Source: Caballeronia arvi (GTDB lineage: Bacteria > Pseudomonadota > Gammaproteobacteria > Burkholderiales > Burkholderiaceae). From it: a DNA stretch of 64,000 bases. Numbering within the stretch: position 1 is the stretch's first letter; each line of letters starts with the position of its first letter. The translations under genes and the position numbers were made by a program. The DNA lies in NCBI RefSeq assembly GCF_001544695.2, contig NZ_FCOM02000016.1, forward strand, positions 87,113-151,112. Reading direction: 5' to 3'. A model generated the notes under the pieces. That model was not told the DNA's origin and ran no database searches. It was given only the letters and a program-made list of their open reading frames with translations. Shown here one piece after another: positions 8,216 to 17,244 of the stretch.

Positions 8216-10062
8216 ATACGCAACTTGCGATACAAGGTCGTGCGCGATATGCCGAGCGCGCGCGCCGTCGCCGATACGTTGCCGCCGTGCGTCCTGAGCG
8301 CCGCCGCGACCGCGCTCGCTTCGATGTCGGAAAGACGTGCGCCGCCCGCGCTTGCCGGCACGTCTTCCGGCTGAGTGCACTCGCCCAGTTCGTCGACGAA
8401 ATCGTGCGGCAAATGTTCGATACGAATATGCGTGTCGTGATCGTCGAGCATCGCGGATGCCGTGCGCAACACATTGCTCAACTGCCGGAAATTGCCGGGC
8501 CACGGATGACGCGCGAAGAGCGCGAGCACGTCATCGCCGATGCTCACGACGCGGCCCGCAAAGCGCTCCTGACGCAACAGCTTGTCGACGACCGCGCACA
8601 GGTCGGTGCGCGCGGCGAGCGGCGGCAGCGTCACCGAAAGACCGTTGATGCGGTAATAGAGGTCTTCGCGAAACTCGCCTTGCGCCACGCATTCGCGCAG
8701 TTTGCGGTTGCTCGCGCAAACGAGCGTGAAATCCACCGGCACCGCACGCGCCGCGCCGAGCGGCTCGACCACGCGTTCCTGAAGCACGCGCAAGAGGCGG
8801 CTTTGCATCGCGAGCGGCATGTCGCCGATTTCATCGAGAAAGAGCGTGCCGCCATTCGCCTGCACGATCTTGCCGATCGCGCCGCGCTTCGCCGCGCCAG
8901 TGAATGCGCCCGGCGTATAGCCGAAGAGTTCGGATTCGATCAGGGTTTCGGGCAACGACGCGCAATTCACCGCGACGAACGGCCCGGCGCGGCGCGGCGA
9001 ATCGCCGTGAATGGCGCGCGCGAGCATTTCCTTGCCCGCGCCCGTCTCTCCGCCGATCAGAATCGGGATGTTCTTGCCGATGACCTTGCGCACGCGCGCG
9101 ACGAGGTCGTTCATCTGCGCATCGCCGGTGCAGAGATCGGCGAGTTTCGACGTCATCGGCTCGCACACTGGCGCACGCGATATGACCGTCGATGAAACGC
9201 GTCCCTGAAAATCCACGTTCGCGAACACGACGACGCCGCTATGCAGCTCCATCCGGCAAGGCGCTTCGCCTGCGGAAGCGATCAGCGCATCGGCGCGCAC
9301 GCCGAACAGGGCCTCGAGCGTCTGCGAGCGCAAAGCCCCGAGTTCGAGACCGAACTGGAACTGCGCACTGCGGTTCGCGCACAAGAGACGTCCATCGAGA
9401 TCGAAGACGGCGATGCCTTCCATCAGCGTGCCGATGAACTCGGGCCGGCTATGAAAGCGGATGCGCAGACCGTCGCCGAACGCGCTCGCGATGAGCCGGT
9501 TTTCGATCATCTGCCCGGACATTTTCACGAGCGCCATCGTGTGCTGGTGATAGCCGCGACGGTCGCCGGTGACATCGAGCACGCCGGAAAGATTGCCGTG
9601 CGGATCGAGGATCGGCACGCTCGAACAGGTGAGGAACCGATTGGCGCGCAGATAGTGCTGGTCGCCGTGCACGGTGACGGCGTTGCATTCCGCGATGGTC
9701 GTGCCGATCGCATTGGTGCCCTGATGCGCCTCGCTCCACACCGCGCCCGCGCGCAAGGCGACTTTTTCGGCGCGGGCGAGGAAATCGTCGTCCCCGAGCG
9801 AATGCAGGATGAGGCCGCCCGCGTCGGTCAGCGCGATCATGCTGTGCGTGTTCGCGATCTGCGCGTACAGCGTTTCCATCACCGGCAGTGCGTGCGCGAA
9901 CAGTGCGCGGCTTTCATCGAGCTTGACGGCGAGCGCCGCGCCCGACAGCACCGCGTAATCCGGACGCATCGTCTCGAAGAGGCCGAACGTGGCCGAGCGC
10001 TCGTGCGAGTGACGGATGACGTCGCGTTGCTCCGGCCGCAAGGCCGCGCCGATGGCATGCAT
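8212..10062 (-). CDS. Sigma-54-dependent activator, AcoR-like (GAF, AAA+, Fis HTH)
   Basis: The 616-residue enhancer-binding regulator has an N-terminal sensor half (about 1-290) with a GAF-like domain, as in AcoR. The central AAA+ domain has Walker A GGETGAGKE near residue 318, the sigma-54-contacting GAFTGA loop near 367 and Walker B GTLFLDEIGD near 389. A Fis-type helix-turn-helix (GNVSATARALGISRTTLYRKL) forms the C-terminus. AGGAGG precedes the ATG at 10062. It converges on eutBC, so control of ethanolamine use is a reasonable guess. AcoR relatives also control acetoin, alcohol or aldehyde genes, so the ligand is unknown. Confidence 0.9.
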   Translation of the reverse strand: MHAIGAALRPEQRDVIRHSHERSATFGLFETMRPDYAVLSGAALAVKLDESRALFAHALPVMETLYAQIANTHSMIALTDAGGLILHSLGDDDFLARAEKVALRAGAVWSEAHQGTNAIGTTIAECNAVTVHGDQHYLRANRFLTCSSVPILDPHGNLSGVLDVTGDRRGYHQHTMALVKMSGQMIENRLIASAFGDGLRIRFHSRPEFIGTLMEGIAVFDLDGRLLCANRSAQFQFGLELGALRSQTLEALFGVRADALIASAGEAPCRMELHSGVVVFANVDFQGRVSSTVISRAPVCEPMTSKLADLCTGDAQMNDLVARVRKVIGKNIPILIGGETGAGKEMLARAIHGDSPRRAGPFVAVNCASLPETLIESELFGYTPGAFTGAAKRGAIGKIVQANGGTLFLDEIGDMPLAMQSRLLRVLQERVVEPLGAARAVPVDFTLVCASNRKLRECVAQGEFREDLYYRINGLSVTLPPLAARTDLCAVVDKLLRQERFAGRVVSIGDDVLALFARHPWPGNFRQLSNVLRTASAMLDDHDTHIRIEHLPHDFVDELGECTQPEDVPASAGGARLSDIEASAVAAALRTHGGNVSATARALGISRTTLYRKLRI

Positions 10063-10211
10063 TGCCTCCTCCTTTTCCCTTCACCGCGGCAGATTCGGCC
10101 GAAGCGCCGCCCGCCGTCGCGTGAATGTCTCCTCGCGGCAATGTAACACTGTCGCGGCGCGCGGGCGATTCGAGGAAGCGCGGAGTTCCCGCGCGCGACG
10201 CCGTTACGCCG

Positions 10212-10385
10212 CTATAGCACCAGCGAACCCGCCGAAATTGCGACGACGAGGAAGATGACGAACAGGATCAGGAAGATGAAGAAGCAGATCTTGGCGATCC
10301 CCGCCGCGCCGGACGACACGCGTGTAAACCCAAAAAACCCGGCGATGACGGAAATGACCGCGAAGAGAATGGCAAGCTTGAGCAT
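10212..10385 (-). CDS. DUF1328 small membrane protein
   Basis: The 57-residue protein starts at the ATG at 10385. It has two hydrophobic spans around a short Gly-rich loop (FAVISVIAGFFGFTRVSSGAAGIAK), the standard DUF1328 (YtjA-like) layout. Function is unknown. It stands alone between the sigma-54 regulator and the opgC-like gene, all on the minus strand. An upstream in-frame ATG at 10424 would add 13 polar residues and is less likely. Confidence 0.8.
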   Translation of the reverse strand: MLKLAILFAVISVIAGFFGFTRVSSGAAGIAKICFFIFLILFVIFLVVAISAGSLVL

Positions 10386-10489
10386 GGCAGGTCCGGTTTT
10401 GTCGTGATGCTCTTCGCTCTGCAAGCGGCGTGCCTCGACGTCTTTGTTTAAGGCGCGCGGAAAATAGGACGGTTAGTTGCGATATGAAC

Positions 10490-10522
10490 GGAAAATAAAA
10501 GCGGGCAGCGAACTGCCCGCTT
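10490..10522 (-). terminator. Rho-independent terminator of the OpgC-like gene
   Basis: Perfect 10-bp stem (AAGCGGGCAG / CTGCCCGCTT at 10499-10508 and 10513-10522) with a 4-base loop. On the minus strand it is followed by TTTTATTTTCC, and it lies just beyond the stop codon at 10532. Confidence 0.85.
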
Positions 10523-10531
10523 CGTCGAAAC

Positions 10532-11674
10532 TCAGCGCACGCGATTGTCCCGCGCGGCCACGGTCGCGGGCGCTGCCGCCACCGCTGGCGCCCGGCGCGT
10601 GCCGAGCCACCCCGCCACCCATTGATGCACACGCGGCACGGCGAGCAGCGCGCCGATCGCGATCGCATCGGCGGCGAGTCCCGCGGGCACATTGATGAGA
10701 CCATCGGTCAGCGTGAACAGGATCGAATCGACGGTGAGCGAAATCACCGTGCCCGCGACGAACGACACCATGCCGTCGCGCCCGAGTGCGCCGATCGAAG
10801 GCAGCCGTTTGGCGATTTCCTTCACGATGCCATAGCGCGCGAGATTCGCCGCGATCCACGCAATCGCAAGGAAATTGACGACGCGCGGACCAGCGAGATC
10901 GCGTTTGAACGCGCTGTCCAGCACGGGCGGCAACACGAGCAGCTTGTAGTACGCCATGCCGGCGATCAGCGCCGCGGCTCCCGCGCTCACGATCCAGCCG
11001 AAGCGGTTCGCGCTCACACGCTGATAGACGGGCTGACAACGCGCGAGCACGCCGAGCACGTACATCAGTTGCCACGCGGCGGGATTGAAGTCCCAGAGGT
11101 TGTCGTCGACGGAAGGCATGTGCTCGCCGATCTGCGGCGCGAATGCCCACAGCGCGAGGCTCAGGCCCAGCAGCAGCCACGGCTTGCTGCGCGCGAGCGG
11201 CAGCATGAGTGGCACGGCGAGCGCATAGAGCGCGTACATCGGCAGGACGGCGGAGAGATACGGCTGGCGCTCGAACGTGAGAATCTGCGCGATCGAGGCA
11301 ATCGGGTCGGACACGAGCGTATCGAGATCATGCAGCGCGAGATTCGGCGCATGACCGAAAAACGGCCGCAGCAGAAACGATGCGACGAGCATCAGCACGG
11401 CCGTGACGACGAACGCGCGATACAGTTCGAACGCGCGCTTCAGGAAGCGCACCCGCGCCGCGCTTTCCGAGCGGCGCGCAGCGAGCGAGACATAAGCCGT
11501 CGCCGTGGCGAAACCGCCGAGGAACACGAAGACTTCGGCGGCGTCGTTCAGGGCGAACGAATGCAGCGTGAAGCGGGACACCATGCTGCCGCCGATGTGA
11601 TCGACGACGATGATCAGCAGAACCAGTCCCCGGAAGAAGTCCAGTTCGACGAGACGTTGCGATTTTTGCTGCAT
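10532..11674 (-). CDS. OpgC-domain membrane protein (acyltransferase-3-like)
   Basis: The 380-residue protein has about ten hydrophobic spans and an N-terminal RLVELDFFRGLVLLIIVVDH segment typical of OpgC-domain proteins. In E. coli, OpgC adds succinyl groups to osmoregulated periplasmic glucans. Glucan synthesis genes opgGH are not nearby, so the glucan substrate is inferred only from family. A strong terminator follows. It is divergent from the TerC-like gene. Confidence 0.82.
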   Translation of the reverse strand: MQQKSQRLVELDFFRGLVLLIIVVDHIGGSMVSRFTLHSFALNDAAEVFVFLGGFATATAYVSLAARRSESAARVRFLKRAFELYRAFVVTAVLMLVASFLLRPFFGHAPNLALHDLDTLVSDPIASIAQILTFERQPYLSAVLPMYALYALAVPLMLPLARSKPWLLLGLSLALWAFAPQIGEHMPSVDDNLWDFNPAAWQLMYVLGVLARCQPVYQRVSANRFGWIVSAGAAALIAGMAYYKLLVLPPVLDSAFKRDLAGPRVVNFLAIAWIAANLARYGIVKEIAKRLPSIGALGRDGMVSFVAGTVISLTVDSILFTLTDGLINVPAGLAADAIAIGALLAVPRVHQWVAGWLGTRRAPAVAAAPATVAARDNRVR

Positions 11675-11973
11675 GCGGCTTGACGTGATGTCCTGCTGCG
11701 ACAGGAAGGTTGGTTGGCGGCCGCAAAAGGGCGGCGACGAAGCATTGGAGTTTACCCGTAAATGACGCAGCGCATCATCAGAAGTCGCGCAAATAATCGT
11801 TTCAAATCCGGTATTTGTGGGTGGTTTGACGAATTTCGTTGACAGAATTACCGAATCTGCGCGTCACGCCTGCCGGACGCCAGCGTCTCGTCTCAAGTTT
11901 TCAGCTTCCTTTCATTTCCCGTGCCGATCAGGCTAATATCACGCCCTCACCGTCGACCCTCTTTCGAACCATC

Positions 11974-12732
11974 ATGGATTACCTCGTCGCTCTCCTCGCC
12001 GATCCTGCCGCCTGGGCCGCCCTCGCGACGCTCGTCGTGATGGAAGTCGTGCTCGGCATCGACAACCTGATCTTCATTTCGATCCTGACCAACAAGCTGC
12101 CCGAGGCGCATCGCGAACGCACGCAGCGCATCGGCATCGGGCTCGCGCTGGTGATGCGCCTCGCGCTGCTCGGCACCGTCGCGCTGATCGTGCGGCTCAC
12201 GACGCCGATCTTCGAAGCATTCGGCCACGGCTTTTCCTGGCGCGATCTGATCCTGATCGCGGGCGGCGTGTTCCTCGTCTGGAAGGCGACGAGCGAAATC
12301 CATCATCACGTCGCGCACGACGCCGACGCCCACGCCGGCGCCGGCGCCGGACCGTCGAAAAGCCTGACGCCGCTGTCCGCGATCGGCCAGATCCTTCTGC
12401 TCGACCTCGTGTTTTCCATCGACAGCATCGTGACGGCGGTCGGCATGACCGAGCACATTCCGATCATGTTTGTCGCGGTGATCGCCGCGGTGACGGTCAT
12501 GCTGTTCGCCGCCGGGCCGCTGTCGCGTTTCATCGAACGCAATCCGACGATCGTCATGCTCGCGCTCGGCTTCCTGCTCGTGATCGGCATGACGCTGATC
12601 GCGGAAGGGTTCGGCTCGCACGTGCCGAAGGGCTATATCTATGCGGCGATGGCGTTCTCGGCGCTCGTGGAAGGTTTGAACATGCTGGCGCGGCGGGCGA
12701 AGGCGCGCGCGCCGGCGCATCGGCAGGAATAG
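11974..12732 (+). CDS. TerC-family integral membrane protein
   Basis: The 252-residue protein has about seven hydrophobic spans. The paired conserved acidic segments VLGIDNLIFISILTNKLP near residue 24 and LLDLVFSIDSIVTAVGM near residue 142 mark the TerC fold, which is linked to tellurite resistance and manganese export. A His/Asp-rich loop (HHHVAHDADAHAG, near residue 110) sits between spans and may bind metal. A longer in-frame start at 11839 is unlikely; the ATG at 11974 gives the family N-terminus. I saw no yybP-ykoY riboswitch in the 299-base leader. Confidence 0.88.
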   Translation: MDYLVALLADPAAWAALATLVVMEVVLGIDNLIFISILTNKLPEAHRERTQRIGIGLALVMRLALLGTVALIVRLTTPIFEAFGHGFSWRDLILIAGGVFLVWKATSEIHHHVAHDADAHAGAGAGPSKSLTPLSAIGQILLLDLVFSIDSIVTAVGMTEHIPIMFVAVIAAVTVMLFAAGPLSRFIERNPTIVMLALGFLLVIGMTLIAEGFGSHVPKGYIYAAMAFSALVEGLNMLARRAKARAPAHRQE

Positions 12733-12736
12733 CCGG

Positions 12737-13141
12737 TCAGAACGGCAATTCGCGCTGCGGATTGTCGACGGTCGATGCGGGCGCCACCGGCAACGGTTGC
12801 GCCCGCAGCCAGCGCTCGATGGCAGCGACGACATGCCGGCGCTCGGCATCGTCGAGCGCCTTGCCCGCTGCGATTCCGTGCCATTTGGCGAGACACGAGC
12901 GGCAGCAAGTCGCGGTCGCGTGTTGAGCGATGAACACCGGATGGCCCCGAAATGGCGTCTGTTTGCCGTCGTTCAACGGCGTCTGCGGGGCTAGCCGCTT
13001 GCCGATCAGCTCGCGCGCCTGCGCGACGACCGTGTCGATCCCCTTCTCCCGCAAATATTTCCCTTCGCGCACGCCGAGCGCGAAACGCCGCCGGAATGCC
13101 GATTTCGCGAGCGCATCGAACACGGTGTCGAGGTCGCGCAT
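12737..13141 (-). CDS. DUF4186 protein
   Basis: The 134-residue protein matches the DUF4186 pattern: a basic N-terminal half with YLREKGIDTV, then the conserved core LNDGKQTPFRGHPVFIAQHA and a CCRSCLAKWHGI cysteine cluster near residue 98. The cysteine and histidine pattern suggests metal binding, but no function is known. It ends 4 bases past the convergent TerC-like gene and begins 7 bases after cobM, so it may be the last gene of the cobLcbiDcobKM transcript. Confidence 0.8.
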   Translation of the reverse strand: MRDLDTVFDALAKSAFRRRFALGVREGKYLREKGIDTVVAQARELIGKRLAPQTPLNDGKQTPFRGHPVFIAQHATATCCRSCLAKWHGIAAGKALDDAERRHVVAAIERWLRAQPLPVAPASTVDNPQRELPF

Positions 13142-13148
13142 GGCGTGG

Positions 13149-13874
13149 TCATTCCTTCGCGTAGAGCGTCGAATCCGCGAAACCGTCGGCGTTTAGCACG
13201 CGGCCGACGAGAATCATCGCCGTGCGTTCCATGCCCGCCGCGCGCACTTTCGGCGCGATGTCCGCGAGCGTGCCTGCCACGCGCGTCTCGTCCGGCCAGC
13301 TCGCGCGGAACACGACCGCGACCGGGCAATCCGCGCCGTAGTGCGGCAGCAGATCCGCGACGATCCGCTCGATATGCCGCACGCCGAGATGAATCGCGAG
13401 CGTCGCGCGATGGCGCGCGAGATCTGCGAGGCTCTCGCCGTCCGGCATCGACGTCTTGGTCGCGTAGCGCGTGAAAATGACCGTCTGCGACACGCCCGGC
13501 AGCGTCAGCTCGCGCCTGAGCGCCGCCGCCGATGCCGCCGCCGCCGTCACGCCGGGCACGACTTCGCAGGGAATCGCGAGCGCATCGAGCCTGCGGATTT
13601 GCTCGCCGATCGCGCCGTACAGCGACGGATCGCCGGAATGCACGCGCGCCACGTCCTGCCCGTTCGCGTGCGCTTCCTGCAAAAGAGCAACGATCGCGTC
13701 GAGATCGAGCTCGGCCGTGTCGATACATTTTTCCGCGCGATGCCCGTCGAGTACGGCCTTCGGCACGAGCGAGCCGGCATAGAGAATCACCGGACATGTG
13801 CGGATGAGCCGCTGCCCTTTGACAGTGATGAGTTCCGGATCGCCCGGTCCCGCGCCGATGAAATAGACGGTCAT
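13149..13874 (-). CDS. cobM: Precorrin-4 C11-methyltransferase
   Basis: The 241-residue SAM-dependent methyltransferase of the late-cobalt B12 pathway converts precorrin-4 to precorrin-5. The N-terminal VYFIGAGPGDPELITVKG glycine-rich motif, HSGDPSLYGAI near residue 79 and VVPGVTAAAASAAAL near residue 104 are all present. Its ATG overlaps the cobK stop as ATGA. It is the fourth gene of the minus-strand operon starting at cobL. Confidence 0.95.
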   Translation of the reverse strand: MTVYFIGAGPGDPELITVKGQRLIRTCPVILYAGSLVPKAVLDGHRAEKCIDTAELDLDAIVALLQEAHANGQDVARVHSGDPSLYGAIGEQIRRLDALAIPCEVVPGVTAAAASAAALRRELTLPGVSQTVIFTRYATKTSMPDGESLADLARHRATLAIHLGVRHIERIVADLLPHYGADCPVAVVFRASWPDETRVAGTLADIAPKVRAAGMERTAMILVGRVLNADGFADSTLYAKE

Positions 13875-14608
13875 TTTTCCGATGTGTGAAGCCAGTGTGA
13901 TAACGCATCGAGCGTGGCGGCGGCATCGTCGAATGTGCGGTCGGCGTCGGGCAGCGCGGGACGCGTGAGCATCACGACGGGCAAGCCCCGCTCGCGCGCG
14001 ACGGCCAGTTTCGCCTCCGTCGCGCGGCCGCCGCTGTTCTTGCTGATGACGACATCGACGCGCGCGCTATCGAACAAGGCGCGCTCGCCAGTGAGATCGA
14101 ACGGGCCGCGCGCATCGACGATGCTCGCACGCTCGTTGCCCGGATGCGCGTCGAGACAGCGAATCGTCCAATGCTGCGACGCGGGAATTTCAGCGAGATG
14201 CGCGAGCGGCTCGCGTCCGAGCGTGAAAAGCGGCCGCCGATACGACTCGATCCGTTCGACGATGCCGCGCCAGTCCGATGCGTCGCGCCAGTCGTCGTCC
14301 GTTTGCGGCTGCCATGCCGGACGGCGCACCGCCCAGAGCGGCACGCGCGCGTCCGCACACGCGGCATGCGCGTGGCGGCTCATTTGCGCGGCATACGGAT
14401 GCGTCGCGTCGACGACGAGCGCGATCTGCTCTTCATGCAGATAACGAACGAGCCCGTCGATGCCGCCGAAACCGCCCACGCGCACCGCACACGACAGATC
14501 GGACGGCACGCGCCCGAGGCCCGCGAGACTGTAGACATGCGCGGCGGGAAGGCCGCGCGCGATGGCGAGCGCGTCGCCGGTGCCGCCGAGCAGGAGCACG
14601 CGCTTCAT
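13871..14608 (-). CDS. cobK: Precorrin-6A reductase
   Basis: The 245-residue NADPH-dependent reductase makes precorrin-6B. It starts MKRVLLLGGTGDALAIARGL, the typical Rossmann glycine motif, and contains VVDATHPYAAQMS near residue 65 and a VVISKNSGG segment near residue 188. I start it at the ATG at 14608, which overlaps the cbiD stop; the longer upstream frame is unlikely. It is translationally coupled to cbiD and cobM by 4-base overlaps. Confidence 0.94.
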   Translation of the reverse strand: MKRVLLLGGTGDALAIARGLPAAHVYSLAGLGRVPSDLSCAVRVGGFGGIDGLVRYLHEEQIALVVDATHPYAAQMSRHAHAACADARVPLWAVRRPAWQPQTDDDWRDASDWRGIVERIESYRRPLFTLGREPLAHLAEIPASQHWTIRCLDAHPGNERASIVDARGPFDLTGERALFDSARVDVVISKNSGGRATEAKLAVARERGLPVVMLTRPALPDADRTFDDAAATLDALSHWLHTSEK

Positions 14609-15696
14609 GCCGCGCTCCCGACGATATGGCCCTGCCGGTCGATCGCGAACGTTTCGACTTCGATGCCGGGCGGCAGCACGTCGAGCGCGACATCGCGCGC
14701 GCGCCGGCACACGATATCGCCGAGCGCGATGCCTTCGTCACGCGCCATCTTGAGCGCTTCCTGGCTCGTGTTGGCCACGCGGATCGATGCCTGCAGCGCG
14801 TCGCTCGCGCCTGCATCGGCGGCCCAGACGGCGAGCAGCGTCAAGTCGATGCTGGAACTGCGGCTATGCAGATCCATATGGCCCGCCGCCAGCTTGGACA
14901 GCTTGCCGAAACCGCCGCACAGACTCAGCTTGTCGACGCTCGCGCGGCGCAAATGTTTGAGCACGGCGCCCACGAAATCGCCCATTTCGATCAGCGCGAT
15001 GTCGGGCAGGCCATACCGCGCGCGCATCGCGTCTTCGCTCTGATTGCCGGTGCATGCCGCGATATGCCGATAACCGTTCGCCCGCGCGACATCGATCCCC
15101 TGATGAATCGACGCGATATACGCCGAGCACGAAAACGGCCTGACGATGCCGGTCGTGCCGAGTATCGACAAACCGCCGACGATGCCGAGCCGCGGGTTCA
15201 TCGTCTTCAGCGCGAGCGCCGCGCCGTTTTCCACGCCGATGCTCACCTCGAAGCCGCCGCGATAACTGGCGCTCGCGGCGAGCGCTTCGAGATGTTCGGT
15301 CATCATCTTGCGCGGCACCGGATTGATCGCCGGTTCGCCGACGGCGAGCGCGAGCCCGGCGCGCGTCACGGTGCCGACGCCCTCGCCCGCATGAAAACGA
15401 ACGCCGGTCCGATCGGACAACCGCACGCGCGCGAAGACGAGCGCGCCGTGCGTCACATCGGGATCGTCGCCCGCGTCCTTAATGACACCGGCTTCGGCTG
15501 AATCGCTTTCAATGGTCCGACAGAACACGAGCGTCATCGTCACGTGACGGCCTTTCGGCAAGACGATTTCCGCGCGTTCGCTCGTCTCGCCGAGCAAGAG
15601 CAGACGCGCGGCGGCGAGGCTCGTCGCGGTCGCGCAGCTTCCGGTCGTGTAGCCGCTTCGGAGCGGCGCGGCCTGTTCCGGTGTGTCTTCACGCAT
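14605..15696 (-). CDS. cbiD: Precorrin-5B C1-methyltransferase, CbiD type
   Basis: The 363-residue CbiD-type enzyme methylates C1 during ring contraction. The signature LRSGYTTGSCATATSLAA is near residue 12. In the classic aerobic pathway this step is done by the unrelated CobF. Here CbiD sits among CobG, CobN and CobM, so the locus is a hybrid known from several proteobacteria. It is second in the minus operon, 6 bases after cobL. Confidence 0.95.
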   Translation of the reverse strand: MREDTPEQAAPLRSGYTTGSCATATSLAAARLLLLGETSERAEIVLPKGRHVTMTLVFCRTIESDSAEAGVIKDAGDDPDVTHGALVFARVRLSDRTGVRFHAGEGVGTVTRAGLALAVGEPAINPVPRKMMTEHLEALAASASYRGGFEVSIGVENGAALALKTMNPRLGIVGGLSILGTTGIVRPFSCSAYIASIHQGIDVARANGYRHIAACTGNQSEDAMRARYGLPDIALIEMGDFVGAVLKHLRRASVDKLSLCGGFGKLSKLAAGHMDLHSRSSSIDLTLLAVWAADAGASDALQASIRVANTSQEALKMARDEGIALGDIVCRRARDVALDVLPPGIEVETFAIDRQGHIVGSAA

Positions 15697-15702
15697 GACG
15701 CG

Positions 15703-16914
15703 TCACGGCTTGCTCGCGTGCAGTAGCGTGATCGGCAGCGCCGGCCGCCACGTATCGAAGCTGCCGAGCGGCTCCGCCTGCGCGATGCCGATGCGCGTCA
15801 GCTCGCCGCCGTGCCGGGCGCGCCATTCGACGAGCGCCGCTTCGCTTTGCAGCGTCACCGCATTGGCGACGAGCCGCCCGCCCTGACGCAGACGCGCCCA
15901 GCACGCGTCGAGCAGGCCAGGCACCGTCAAGCCACCGCCGATGAACACCGCATCGGGCGCGGGCAGGCCGTCGAGCGCAGCGGGCGCCTCGCCACGCACG
16001 AGCTGGAGCGCGGGCACGCCGAGCGCGTCGCGATTGTGCTCGATCAAGCGCTGCCGGCTTTCGTTCGCTTCGATCGCGATCGCGCGGCAGGCGCCATGCG
16101 CGCGCATCCATTCGACGCCGATCGAGCCGCAGCCCGCGCCCACGTCCCACAGCAGTTCACCCGGCTGCGGCGCGAGATGCGCGAGCGTCACGGCGCGCAC
16201 GTCGCGTTTCGTGAGCTGGCCGTCGTGACGATAGGCGTCGTCGGGCAGGCCGGGCGTGAGCGGCGGCCCGGCGTGGCCCGCGTGCGTGCGGCATTCGATC
16301 GCGACGAGATTGAGCGCGGCGACGAGCGGCTCGCGCCAGTCGTCGGCGCGTTCGTCGATGCGGCGCTCGTTCGGCCCGCCGAGATGCTCGAACACCGTCA
16401 TGCGGCTCGCGCCAAAGCCGTGCGCCGTCAGCAGCGCCGCGACCGCGGCGGGCGTCATGCCGTCGGCGGAAAGCACGAGCAGGCGCACGCCGCGATGCAG
16501 GCTCGCGAGCAGCGACGCGACCGGCCGCCCGACGAGCGACACGCACACCGCGTCCTGCAACGCCCAGCGCAAGCGCGCCGCCGCGAGCGACAACGACGAC
16601 GGCGCCGGAATCACGCGCATTTCGCCATTGGCGACTTCGCGCGCGAGCGTCGCGCCGACGCCGAAGCACATCGGATCGCCGCTCGCGAGCACGCACACGC
16701 GCGTGTGGCCGTCGCCGCGCCCGGCGAGCACGGCATCGAGCGAAAAGGGTTTCGGCCACGGCACGCGATGCGCTGCGATGCGCGCAGGCAAGAGCGCGAG
16801 ATGGCGCTCGCCGCCGTGAATCGACTGTGCTTCGACGAGCGCGCGGCGTGCCACGCGCGACAGGCCGTGCCAGCCATCTTCGCCGATCCCCACCACGGTC
16901 AGCCAGGTCGACAT
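15703..16914 (-). CDS. cobL: Bifunctional precorrin-6Y C5,15-methyltransferase/decarboxylase (CbiE-CbiT fusion)
   Basis: The 403-residue fusion has an N-terminal CbiE-like tetrapyrrole methylase domain (about 1-205; VVGIGEDGWHGLS, LASGDPMCFGVGATLA). A C-terminal CbiT-like SAM methyltransferase domain follows (about 210-403; LLWDVGAGCGSIGVEWMR). It methylates C5 and C15 and decarboxylates the acetate side chain. It is the first gene of the minus operon. The 90 bases upstream, before the divergent riboswitch, contain no B12 box on the minus strand. Confidence 0.95.
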   Translation of the reverse strand: MSTWLTVVGIGEDGWHGLSRVARRALVEAQSIHGGERHLALLPARIAAHRVPWPKPFSLDAVLAGRGDGHTRVCVLASGDPMCFGVGATLAREVANGEMRVIPAPSSLSLAAARLRWALQDAVCVSLVGRPVASLLASLHRGVRLLVLSADGMTPAAVAALLTAHGFGASRMTVFEHLGGPNERRIDERADDWREPLVAALNLVAIECRTHAGHAGPPLTPGLPDDAYRHDGQLTKRDVRAVTLAHLAPQPGELLWDVGAGCGSIGVEWMRAHGACRAIAIEANESRQRLIEHNRDALGVPALQLVRGEAPAALDGLPAPDAVFIGGGLTVPGLLDACWARLRQGGRLVANAVTLQSEAALVEWRARHGGELTRIGIAQAEPLGSFDTWRPALPITLLHASKP

Positions 16915-17002
16915 GCGCCGCCTCCTTTTTGCGGTTCGGAATACCCTTCACGTTGCGGCCCTGAAGCGGCCGGATGGTCGATAAAAGCGGGCATAATACA
17001 GG

Positions 17003-17166
17003 TCCGTCGGTGCCCGGGGTCGATAGATCCAGGGCCTAAGAGGGAACACAGAGAAACTGTGGCTGCCCCCGCAATTGTACGCAGCGAGTCCGCGCTCCAC
17101 TGCCACTGGTTTTTACCGGGAAGGCCGGCGCGGATCCAGACCTGCCAGCCAAGAGACCTGCCGACT
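17003..17166 (+). promoter_or_regulatory. Cobalamin riboswitch upstream of cobG
   Basis: The conserved elements occur in order on the plus strand: GGTGCC (17009-17014), TAAGAGGGAA (about 17037-17046), CTGCCCCCGCAATTGTA (about 17063-17079), CCACTG (17103-17108), GGGAAGG (about 17118-17124), and the B12 box AGCCAAGAGACCTGCC (17147-17162). That matches the classical AdoCbl/cobalamin aptamer. It should repress cobG-cobH-cobI-cobJ when B12 is abundant. The 80 bases to the TTG start of cobG hold a possible ACCGG/CCGGT hairpin and a 5-codon minicistron (ATG at 17214); the switching mode is not clear. Confidence 0.95.
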
Positions 17167-17244
17167 CAACGCATTCGCGCGACGCCGACCGGGCGGGGTG
17201 TACCGGTTCGCTCAATGTGCGCGAAGCCCTGACGGGTCACGCTT

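Noticed and set aside
11675..11973. Possible yybP-ykoY manganese riboswitch before the TerC-like gene
   Set aside because: The paired conserved loop sequences of that riboswitch were not found.
15811..17232. 473-codon plus-strand frame crossing cobL antisense and the riboswitch
   Set aside because: Shadow frame; it reads through a conserved non-coding aptamer and lacks recognisable motifs.
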